Shown here piece by piece: positions 40,040-46,628 of a DNA stretch of 64,000 bases; positions within the stretch are counted from its first letter, which is position 1; each line of letters begins with the position of its first letter. The DNA comes from Streptomyces fulvorobeus. GTDB lineage: Bacteria; Actinomycetota; Actinomycetes; Streptomycetales; Streptomycetaceae. The stretch spans positions 2,108,001 through 2,172,000 of the forward strand of contig NZ_BLWC01000001.1 of the NCBI RefSeq assembly GCF_013167895.1. The letters run 5' to 3'. A program made the translations under genes and the position numbers. The notes below the pieces were generated by a model, which was not told where the DNA came from, searched no databases, and worked only from the letters and a program-made list of their open reading frames with translations.

Positions 40040-41082
40040 GGGGTCGCTCCGGCCGGGATGACGGCGCCGTCCGCGAGGGCCCGTTCCACCTCGGCGGGGT
40101 ACGGCATCGCGGACGAACAGGCCAGGCGGGAGGCGACGAGGGCGCCGGCCGCGTTCGCGTACCGCATGACGCGCTCGGTGGTCCATCCGGCGAGCAGTCC
40201 GTGGCAGAGCGCCCCGCCGAACGCGTCGCCCGCGCCCAGTCCGTTGACGACGTCGACGGGCAGGGGCGGTACGTCGGCCGTGGTGCCGTCGCGGTGCATG
40301 GCCAGGACCCCCCTGGGCCCCTGTTTGACGACGGCCAACTCGACCCCGGCGGCGAGCAGGGCGCGGGCCGCCGCGCGGGGCTCGCGTTCCCCGGTGGCGA
40401 TCTCGCACTCGTCGAGGTTGCCTACGGCCACGGTGGCGTGGGCGAGCGCTTCCCGGTACCGAGCGGGGGCCACGGCGCTGTGGTCGCCGCCCTCCCAGAA
40501 CATGGGCCGCCAGTCCAGGTCGAACACGGTGATCCGGGGCGCCCCGCCCCCGCCCCCGGCCCTCCCGTCCCCGGCCGCCGCGCTCCGGGCGGTGAGTGCG
40601 GCGAGGGTGGCGGTGCGGCTCGGTTCGGCGCACAGCCCGGTGCCCGTCATCCAGAACACCCGGGCCGAACGGATCGCTTCCAGGTCCAGTTCCGCGCCGT
40701 GGATCTCCAGATCGGGTGCCTTGGGCTGCCGGTAGAAGTAGAGGGGGAAGTCGTCCGGCGGGAAGATCTCGCAGAAGGTGACCGGGGTCGGGTACTGCTC
40801 GACGGCCGTCACCCACCGGTCGTCCACCCCGAACTCCCGCAGCTGCTCCCGCAGGTAGTCGCCGAAGGCGTCCCGGCCGGTCCGGGTGATCACGGCCGCG
40901 CGCCGTCCGAGGCGGGCCGCGGCCACCGCGACGTTGGTCGGCGAACCTCCGAGGAACTTCCCGAAGGTCTCGACGCGAGCGAGCGGCACACCGGTCTGCA
41001 GAGGGTAGATGTCCACCCCGATCCGCCCCATCGTGATCACGTCGTACGGCTCGTCGTACGGCTCGTCGTACGGCTCAGGCAT
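40036..41082 (-). CDS. iolC: 5-dehydro-2-deoxygluconokinase
   Basis: 348 residues, PfkB sugar-kinase family. Markers are VITMGRIGVDIYPLQTGVPL, FLGGSPTNVAVAAARLG (PfkB signature 1), and DVVNGLGAGDAFGGALCHGLL with the GAGD catalytic Asp. It phosphorylates 5-dehydro-2-deoxygluconate. The ATG at 41082 has GAAGGG six bases upstream. The N-terminus carries a triple EPYD repeat encoded by a 12-bp tandem repeat. First gene of the operon iolC-aldolase-iolB-iolD-mmsA. Confidence 0.92.
   Translation of the reverse strand: MPEPYDEPYDEPYDVITMGRIGVDIYPLQTGVPLARVETFGKFLGGSPTNVAVAAARLGRRAAVITRTGRDAFGDYLREQLREFGVDDRWVTAVEQYPTPVTFCEIFPPDDFPLYFYRQPKAPDLEIHGAELDLEAIRSARVFWMTGTGLCAEPSRTATLAALTARSAAAGDGRAGGGGGAPRITVFDLDWRPMFWEGGDHSAVAPARYREALAHATVAVGNLDECEIATGEREPRAAARALLAAGVELAVVKQGPRGVLAMHRDGTTADVPPLPVDVVNGLGAGDAFGGALCHGLLAGWTTERVMRYANAAGALVASRLACSSAMPYPAEVERALADGAVIPAGATP
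41041..41077 (-). repeat. 12-bp tandem repeat at the iolC start
   Basis: The plus-strand unit cgtacggctcgt occurs three times in a row, coding (E/P/Y/D) three times right after the start codon. It is in-frame, so unit gain or loss only changes N-terminal length. Confidence 0.85.
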
Positions 41083-41131
41083 ACGCATCCCTTCGCGCCG
41101 CGGTTCGACCGCGGCCGGACGGCTGGTCCCA

Positions 41132-41160
41132 GGTCTAGCCCTCCCCCGGAACCCTGTCAA
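41132..41160 (-). promoter_or_regulatory. Promoter of the iolC operon
   Basis: On the minus strand TTGACA (41160-41155), a 17-base spacer, then TAGACC (41137-41132): a near-consensus -35 with a fair -10. It lies 50 bases before the iolC start. The inverted-repeat operator at 41165-41185 abuts its -35. Confidence 0.65.
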
Positions 41161-41164
41161 CATT

Positions 41165-41185
41165 TTGTCCGGACATTCGGACCAA
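41165..41185. promoter_or_regulatory. Probable operator between iolC and the iolE-like gene
   Basis: TTGTCCG-gacattc-CGGACCAA, an inverted repeat with one extra base in one arm and an internal perfect TGTCCGGACA. It lies between the divergent iol promoters; a second TTGACA at 41189-41194 faces the iolE-like gene. It is probably the site of an inositol-responsive GntR- or LacI-type repressor not encoded in the cluster. Confidence 0.55.
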
Positions 41186-41224
41186 CTCTTGACACCCCTC
41201 CGCGAGGCCCGGAGGGTGGGCGAT

Positions 41225-42169
41225 ATGACCTCCTCCGTACCCCCTCCGGCCCGCATCCGTATCGGCTCGGCACCCGATTCCTGGGGGGTGTGGTTCCCCG
41301 ACGACCCGCGGCAAGTGCCCTGGCAGCGCTTCCTCGACGAGGTTTCCGAGGCCGGTTACGAGTGGATCGAGCTCGGCCCGTACGGCTATCTCCCCGTCGA
41401 TCCGGCGCGCCTGACGGAGGAGACGCGGCGCCGCGGACTCCAGGTCTCGGCGGGCACCGTCTTCACCGGACTGCACCACGGCCCCGCCGTCTGGGACCGG
41501 ACCTGGGCCCATGTCGCGGACATCGCGGCACTCACCCGGGCCATGGGCGCGGACCACCTGGTCGTCATCCCCTCGTTCTGGCGCGACGACAAGACGGGTG
41601 AGGTGCTGGAGGACCGCACGCTCACGGCGGCGCAGTGGCGCGACCTGACCACGCAGACCGAGCGGCTCGGCCGCGAGGTCCAGGACCGTTACGGGCTGCG
41701 CATCGTCGTCCACCCGCACGCGGACACGCACATCGACACGGAGGAGAACGTCAGCCGCTTCCTGGACGCCACCGATCCCGCCCTGGTCTCCCTCTGCCTG
41801 GACACCGGCCACTACGCCTACTGCGGCGGGGACAGCGTCAAGCTCATCGAGACCTACGGTGAGCGCATCGGATATCTGCACCTCAAGCAGGTCGATCCCG
41901 CGGTCCTGGCCGAGGTCGTCGCGGGCGGGGTGCCGTTCGGGCCGGCCGTCGCCCGGGGAGTGATGTGCGAACCGCCGAGCGGAGTTCCGGCACTCGAGCC
42001 GGTCCTGGTGGCCGCCCGCGCCCTGGAGGTCGACATGTTCGCCATCGTCGAGCAGGACATGTACCCCTGCGCTCCCGACAAGCCGCTGCCGATCGCCCGC
42101 CGCACCCGCGAGTTCCTCCGCTCCTGCGGCCCGTCCGGGAGCGCGCGCAGCCCCCGCACTCCCCATTGA
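41225..42169 (+). CDS. Inosose dehydratase-like sugar-phosphate isomerase/epimerase (IolE type)
   Basis: 314 residues, TIM-barrel AP-endonuclease-2 fold: IRIGSAPDSWGVWFP (the IolE opening), EVSEAGYEWIELGPYGYLP, LRIVVHPHADTHIDTEENV, LCLDTGHYAYCGGD and GYLHLKQVDP carry the metal-binding His, Glu and Asp residues. It likely dehydrates 2-keto-myo-inositol, one step before iolD. GGAGGG precedes the ATG. It is divergent from iolC and shares its operator. Confidence 0.85.
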   Translation: MTSSVPPPARIRIGSAPDSWGVWFPDDPRQVPWQRFLDEVSEAGYEWIELGPYGYLPVDPARLTEETRRRGLQVSAGTVFTGLHHGPAVWDRTWAHVADIAALTRAMGADHLVVIPSFWRDDKTGEVLEDRTLTAAQWRDLTTQTERLGREVQDRYGLRIVVHPHADTHIDTEENVSRFLDATDPALVSLCLDTGHYAYCGGDSVKLIETYGERIGYLHLKQVDPAVLAEVVAGGVPFGPAVARGVMCEPPSGVPALEPVLVAARALEVDMFAIVEQDMYPCAPDKPLPIARRTREFLRSCGPSGSARSPRTPH

Positions 42170-42177
42170 CCTCGTTC

Positions 42178-42203
42178 TGTCACGGCTGTCACCCTTTTGT
42201 CAC
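42178..42203. promoter_or_regulatory. TGTCAC direct repeats upstream of the small HTH gene
   Basis: TGTCAC occurs at 42178, 42187 and 42198, at 9- and 11-base spacing, about one helical turn apart. Streptomyces PHO boxes and SARP/AfsR sites are direct repeats of similar heptamers at 11-bp pitch. This is a candidate activator site for the HTH gene 165 bases downstream. Confidence 0.35.
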
Positions 42204-42366
42204 ACGTGTCTCCGTTACGCGGGTCTTCCGTCACAGGCGTCCGACATCCCTCCCCGCTCGTCACTCTGCGTCGTTGATCAGGCACAGGCTAAGTGATCGT
42301 CAGCGTCCCTACCGCACATCCCCCGGCGGCCATCCGCCGCCGTTGCGGTACAGAGAGGTGTCACCT

Positions 42367-42564
42367 ATGACGGACAGAAGTCTCTGGTCCTACAAGGACA
42401 TTGCCGCGCACATCCAGGTGCAGCCCGACACGATCCGTTCCTATCGCAAGCACGGTCTTCTCCCGCCGCCCGACCAGGTGGAGAACGGCAAGCCCTACTG
42501 GTACGCGGACACGGTCCGCGCCTGGGTCGCCTCCCGTCCCGGAAACCGCGGCCGACGCGGCTGA
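42367..42564 (+). CDS. Small MerR-type helix-turn-helix protein
   Basis: 65 residues, essentially a lone winged HTH: LWSYKDIAAHIQVQPDTIRSYRKHGLLPPPDQVENGKPYWYADTVRAWVASR. It lacks an effector domain, like AlpA/excisionase-type and other single-domain MerR relatives. GAGAGGTG precedes the ATG. DNA target unknown. Not next to any integrase. Confidence 0.85.
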   Translation: MTDRSLWSYKDIAAHIQVQPDTIRSYRKHGLLPPPDQVENGKPYWYADTVRAWVASRPGNRGRRG

Positions 42565-42638
42565 CGGGGACTTTGCCCACCCGCCTCGCCTCCCGGGCCC
42601 CGTACGGCGACCGGTTCCCTCCGGTCCCGTGCGGGGCC

Positions 42639-43697
42639 TCAGTCGCGCCGCTCCCCGTACGGTTCGATGATCGTCACACCCGCCCCGGGCGCCGCACCCA
42701 TCGCGGCGAGCGCGGCCGGTGCCGCGGCCAGCGGGATCGTGGCGGTCACCAGCAGATCGGGGCGCAGGGTCCCCGCCCGCACCATGTCCATCATCGGCCG
42801 GTAGTCGTGGGCGGCCATGCCGTGGCTGCCGAGGATCTCCAGCTCCAGAGCGATCACCCGGGCCATGGGGACGACCGGGTCTCCGGTCGCGGACGGCAGC
42901 AGACCCACCTGTACGTGGCGGCCGTGCCGGCGCAGGCTCCGCACCGAGGCGGCGCAGGTGACCGGTGAACCGAGCGCGTCGATCGACAGATGGGCGCCGC
43001 CGCCCGTGAGTTCACGGACCGCCCCGTCGGCGCCCTCCGGATGCGCGGAGGCGTCCACGCACTCCACGGCGCCGAAGCCCCGGGCCAGCTCCAGGGCGCG
43101 GGCCGAGACGTCGACGGCCACGACCCGCGCGCCGCAGGCCACCGCGATCATCACGGCCGAGAGGCCGACCCCGCCGCAGCCGTGCACGGCGACCCACTCA
43201 CCCGGTGCCACCCGGCCCTGGCCGGCAACGGCCCGGAACGCCGTGGCGAATCGGCAGCCCAGTGCCGCCGCCGTGGCGGACGACAGCTCCTGGGGCAGGG
43301 CCACCAGATTCACGTCCGCCTGCTCCAGGGCCACGTACTCGGCGAAGGAGCCCCAGTGGGTGAAGCCGGGCTGGGTCTGCCGCTCGCAGACCTGCTGGGC
43401 ACCGGCGGCGCACGCCTCGCACCGGCCGCAGGCGCAGACGAAGGGCACGGTCACCCGGTCGCCGGGCCGCCAGTTGACGACTCCGGCGCCCACCGCCTCG
43501 ACCACTCCCGCCAGTTCGTGCCCGGGTACATGAGGGAGGGTGATGTCCGGATCATGGCCCATCCAGCCGTGCCAGTCGCTCCGGCACAGGCCGGTCGCCT
43601 CGACCCGGACCACCACTCCCTGCGCGGAGGGGACCGGATCGGGCACCTCCCGGAGCCGGGCCTCCTGCCCGAACTCTTCGAACACCACTGCCCGCAC
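42639..43697 (-). CDS. Zinc-dependent alcohol dehydrogenase (medium-chain)
   Basis: 352 residues. Catalytic zinc ligands are in [16 protein letters not shown] and [10 protein letters not shown]; the structural zinc is bound by [17 protein letters not shown]; the NAD(P) fold has [27 protein letters not shown]. It oxidises or reduces an alcohol/aldehyde pair; substrate not readable. The GTG at 43697 gives [10 protein letters not shown], the normal start. Confidence 0.92.
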   Translation of the reverse strand: MRAVVFEEFGQEARLREVPDPVPSAQGVVVRVEATGLCRSDWHGWMGHDPDITLPHVPGHELAGVVEAVGAGVVNWRPGDRVTVPFVCACGRCEACAAGAQQVCERQTQPGFTHWGSFAEYVALEQADVNLVALPQELSSATAAALGCRFATAFRAVAGQGRVAPGEWVAVHGCGGVGLSAVMIAVACGARVVAVDVSARALELARGFGAVECVDASAHPEGADGAVRELTGGGAHLSIDALGSPVTCAASVRSLRRHGRHVQVGLLPSATGDPVVPMARVIALELEILGSHGMAAHDYRPMMDMVRAGTLRPDLLVTATIPLAAAPAALAAMGAAPGAGVTIIEPYGERRD

Positions 43698-44060
43698 CGT
43701 TCCGCCCCTCGCCTCGCCCGCCGCTTGAAGGCGCCGAATCTACGCGCCGCCGCCGGTCCTGTCCCGCCTCCCGCCGGGGGCGGCACACCAGGGACGAGAG
43801 GCGTCGGTTCCGCATGCCCGATAAGGGCGGGAGCGTAGGATTTGAGCACCCCTGGAGCGGGTCACGGGCATCACCCGCGCACCGGACCACCCTCGCCGCC
43901 ACGGCCGTTCCCGCCTCGCCGGTTCGGACGGAGGGAGCCGCACTCCGGAGACTCGCCTTCATACCCCCTAGGGGTATAGTGTGACGCTTGTGAGGGCGCA
44001 CCGGCCCGCCCGGACCCCCGCACACGAAGCCCACCCGCGTTCGCCCAAGAGGAGAAGGCC
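43698..44060. other. Region between the alcohol dehydrogenase and copZ
   Basis: About 360 bases without a gene. The only clear element is the CsoR box at 43961-43977. Confidence 0.5.
43961..43977. promoter_or_regulatory. CsoR operator (copper box) ahead of copZ
   Basis: ATACCCC-C-TAGGGGTAT, the pseudo-palindrome bound by the copper sensor CsoR in actinobacteria, followed by agtgtgacg and the copZ leader. csoR itself is not in the window. Copper should relieve repression. Confidence 0.85.
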
Positions 44061-44366
44061 ATGACCGCCGAGACCGAGACCCCCCAGGCCACCACCGGCT
44101 CCTGCTGCTCACCCAGCGGTTCCTGCCACGACGGCGCCGCCGACCAGCCGGGCGCCGTCACCACGGTGTACCAGGTCAAGGGCATGACCTGCGGTCACTG
44201 CGAAGGCGCCGTCTCCGAGGAGCTCTCCGGCATCTCCGGTGTGACCTCCGTGAAGGCGGTCGCCTCGACGGGACTGGTCACCGTGGACTCCCAGGCACCT
44301 CTGGACGAGGACGCGGTCCGCGCCGCCGTCGACGAGGCGGGTTACGAGCTCGTCGGCCGCGCCTGA
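44061..44366 (+). CDS. copZ: Copper chaperone with heavy-metal-associated domain
   Basis: 101 residues. An HMA domain with GMTCGHCEGAVSEEL holds the CxxC copper site near residue 43; it follows a Cys-rich N-terminal extension (GSCCSPSGSCHDG) that could bind further metal. The HMA part passes Cu(I) to CopA-type pumps. GAGGAGAAGG-like AGGAGAAGG precedes the ATG. The gene lies under a CsoR box, but the following copA is only a remnant. Confidence 0.92.
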   Translation: MTAETETPQATTGSCCSPSGSCHDGAADQPGAVTTVYQVKGMTCGHCEGAVSEELSGISGVTSVKAVASTGLVTVDSQAPLDEDAVRAAVDEAGYELVGRA

Positions 44367-44374
44367 GAACCACT

Positions 44375-44632
44375 GGTACGGACACCGCCATCGACGCGAG
44401 CGATCCGACACTCGTTCGTGGAGATCTCAAGGTCGCCGCCGACACCATCCGGTCCTCCCGGAGGACGCTCGCCCCCATCAGGAGCAACCTCTTCCGGGCG
44501 TTCCGCTACCACGCGGCCGCCCTGCCCCTCGCCGCGTTCGGCCTGCTCAACCCCATGATCGCGGGAGCGACCCCGGCTTTTCCGGCTGTTTTCGTGGTGA
44601 CGAACAGCCTCCGGTTGTGCTCCTTCACGTAA
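44375..44632 (+). pseudogene. C-terminal remnant of a copper-exporting P-type ATPase (copA)
   Basis: Nine bases after copZ a frame without a start codon reads GTDTAIDASDPTLVRGDLKV, AADTIRSSRRTLAPIRSNLF, then HAAALPLAAFGLLNPMIAGA, ending VVTNSLRLCSFT-stop. This is the end of CopA: the GTGTDVAIEASD loop, the RTLxxIxxNLFWAFxYN segment and the last two helices. The first 85% or so, including CPC, DKTG and HP motifs, is gone. Several normally invariant residues have drifted (NLFRAFRYH, GATPAFPAV), as in a decaying gene. Confidence 0.8.
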
Positions 44633-45132
44633 CTTCCACAAAGAGATCTAGATCACACTGCATTTGGGGTAACCATCTGACGGGTTCGGGAGTCTTAGAG
44701 TGCGATGTCAAGGACGTCTTGGGGGACGTCCGATGGAGTGTCTAGGGGGACGCTCCTGGCTCGCGTTGGCCGGGGCACGTGCGCCGGGGAGCTTGAGCGG
44801 CCCTCCCGTACGTACCCCGGCGGAACGCCGGGCCGCATCGAACTGCACACGTACGACCAGCGCGACACCGGAGCTTCGGCTCCGCACAGACGCCCGGCCG
44901 GATCCCGTGGGGGAATCCGCTCCGGGACAAAGGGGAGCGCCCTGTACGTCGACCCGTGGGGGGATCGGCGGCGGGGCGCTTCTCGCTTTTTCCCGCGCCC
45001 CTGAACGCCGAATCGCCCCGGACACCGCGCTCTGTGCGAAAGCGCGGTACGCGGGGCGAAGACAGACGGCCCGAGGGAGGGCCGGATGCGGCAGAGCCAG
45101 TCGTACCCGGAAGCTCTGCGGAGGGTCGGGGG
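44633..45132. other. 500-base gap between the copA remnant and the citrate synthase gene
   Basis: No convincing gene. A weak 99-codon frame (44705-45004, plus strand) has no ribosome site and odd composition. The start of the gap has promoter-like low-GC sequence (GGTAACCATCTGACGG). It is followed by repeated GGGGGACG blocks with an inverted repeat GGACGTC-TTGGG-GGACGTCC near 44712-44730. The other end has GGGTCGGGGGTCAGCGACCC, a hairpin that may terminate citrate synthase transcription. Confidence 0.4.
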
Positions 45133-46431
45133 TCAGCGACCCTCGACCGGGACGAAGTCGCGCAGGACCTCGCCGGTGTAGATCTGGCGCGGGCGGCCGA
45201 TGCGCGATCCCGGCTCCTTGATCATCTCGTGCCACTGGGCGATCCAGCCCGGCAGCCGTCCGATCGCGAAGAGCACGGTGAACATCTCGCTCGGGAAGCC
45301 CATGGCCCGGTAGATCAGGCCGGTGTAGAAGTCCACGTTCGGGTAGAGGTTGCGCGAGACGAAGTACTCGTCGGAGAGCGCGTGCTCCTCCAGCTTGAGC
45401 GCGATGTCCAGCAGCTCGTCGGACTTGCCGAGCGAGGACAGCACGTCGTGGGCCGCAGCCTTGATGATCTTGGCGCGCGGGTCGAAGGACTTGTACACCC
45501 GGTGGCCGAAGCCCATCAGGCGGACGCCGTCCTCCTTGTTCTTCACCTTGCTGATGAAGGAGTCGACATCGCCGCCGTTGGCCTGGATGCCTTCCAGCAT
45601 CTCCAGCACCGACTGGTTGGCGCCGCCGTGCAGGGGGCCCCACAGCGCCGAGATGCCGGCGGAGATGGAGGCGAACATGTTCGCCTGCGAGGAGCCGACC
45701 AGACGCACGGTGGAGGTCGAGCAGTTCTGCTCGTGGTCCGCGTGCAGGATGAGCAGCTTCTCCAGCGCCGAGACGACGACCGGGTCCGGCACGTACTCCT
45801 GGGCCGGGACGGAGAACGTCATCCGCAGGAAGTTCTCGACGTAGCCGAGGTCGTTGCGCGGGTAGACGAACGGATGACCGATCGACTTCTTGTACGCGTA
45901 TGCCGCGATCGTCGGGAGCTTGGCCATCAGCCGGATCGTCGAGAGGTGGCGCTGCTCCTCGTCGAAGGGGTTGTGGCTGTCCTGGTAGAACGTGGACAGC
46001 GCGCTGACGACCGAGGACAGCATGGCCATCGGGTGCGCGTCGCGCGGGAAGCCGTCGAAGAACCGCTTGACGTCCTCGTGCAGCAGCGTGTGCTGGGTGA
46101 TCTCGTTCTTGAAGTCCGACAGCTCGTCGGCCTTGGGAAGCTCACCGTTGATCAGCGTGTAGGCGACCTCAAGGAAGGTCGACTCCTCCGCCAGCTGCTC
46201 GATCGGGTAGCCGCGGTAGCGCAGGATGCCCTGCTCACCGTCGAGATAGGTGATGGCCGATTTGTACGCGGCGGTGTTGCCGTATCCGCTGTCCAGCGTC
46301 ACCAGGCCGGTATTGGCCCGGAGCTTCCCGATGTCGAAGCCCTTGTCGCCGACGGTGCTGTCGATCACCGGGTAGGTGTACTCGTCATCGCCGTACCGCA
46401 GTACCACAGCGTTGTTGGTGTGCTCGCTCAC
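45133..46431 (-). CDS. gltA: Citrate synthase, type II
   Basis: 432 residues. Markers of hexameric bacterial citrate synthase: LRYRGYPIEQLAEESTFLEVAYTLINGELP, HADHEQNCSTSTVRLVGSSQANMFASISAGISALWGPLHGGANQ (catalytic His), MGFGHRVYKSFDPRAK and the Asp of PNVDFYTGLIYRAMGFP. It condenses acetyl-CoA with oxaloacetate at the entry of the TCA cycle. The GTG at 46431 (VSEHTNNAVVLRYGDDEYTYPV) has AGGGA just upstream. Its promoter holds a 21-base palindrome. Confidence 0.95.
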   Translation of the reverse strand: MSEHTNNAVVLRYGDDEYTYPVIDSTVGDKGFDIGKLRANTGLVTLDSGYGNTAAYKSAITYLDGEQGILRYRGYPIEQLAEESTFLEVAYTLINGELPKADELSDFKNEITQHTLLHEDVKRFFDGFPRDAHPMAMLSSVVSALSTFYQDSHNPFDEEQRHLSTIRLMAKLPTIAAYAYKKSIGHPFVYPRNDLGYVENFLRMTFSVPAQEYVPDPVVVSALEKLLILHADHEQNCSTSTVRLVGSSQANMFASISAGISALWGPLHGGANQSVLEMLEGIQANGGDVDSFISKVKNKEDGVRLMGFGHRVYKSFDPRAKIIKAAAHDVLSSLGKSDELLDIALKLEEHALSDEYFVSRNLYPNVDFYTGLIYRAMGFPSEMFTVLFAIGRLPGWIAQWHEMIKEPGSRIGRPRQIYTGEVLRDFVPVEGR

Positions 46432-46531
46432 GTCATCCCTCACCGACGTAGTGCCTCTTCTTCGAGGTGCCCTGACTGTCTTCCACCCTCCCCCATTTGG
46501 CTCAGGAGAGTGCACTCGGGGTCGTCCATTG

Positions 46532-46560
46532 GACCTAATGGCGGCACTGAGTGCCGCCAA
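46532..46560 (-). promoter_or_regulatory. Citrate synthase promoter overlapped by a 21-bp palindrome
   Basis: On the minus strand TTGGCG (46560-46555), a 17-base spacer, then TAGGTC (46537-46532). The spacer and -35 coincide with a perfect odd-centred palindrome, TGGCGGCACT-G-AGTGCCGCCA (46539-46559). A second inverted repeat, CCATT-GGACCT-AATGG (46526-46541 or so), overlaps the -10. A repressor binding here would exclude RNA polymerase. Confidence 0.65.
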
Positions 46561-46628
46561 CTTACTCATCCTGCCCCTCGAATCCGGTTCCGGAAGCCCT
46601 CCGTGATGTTTCCCACCGATTTGATCGA

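Noticed and set aside
44705..45004. A possible 99-codon gene between the copA remnant and gltA
   Set aside because: No ribosome site, no family resemblance, and composition unlike real genes around it; kept only as part of the intergenic note.
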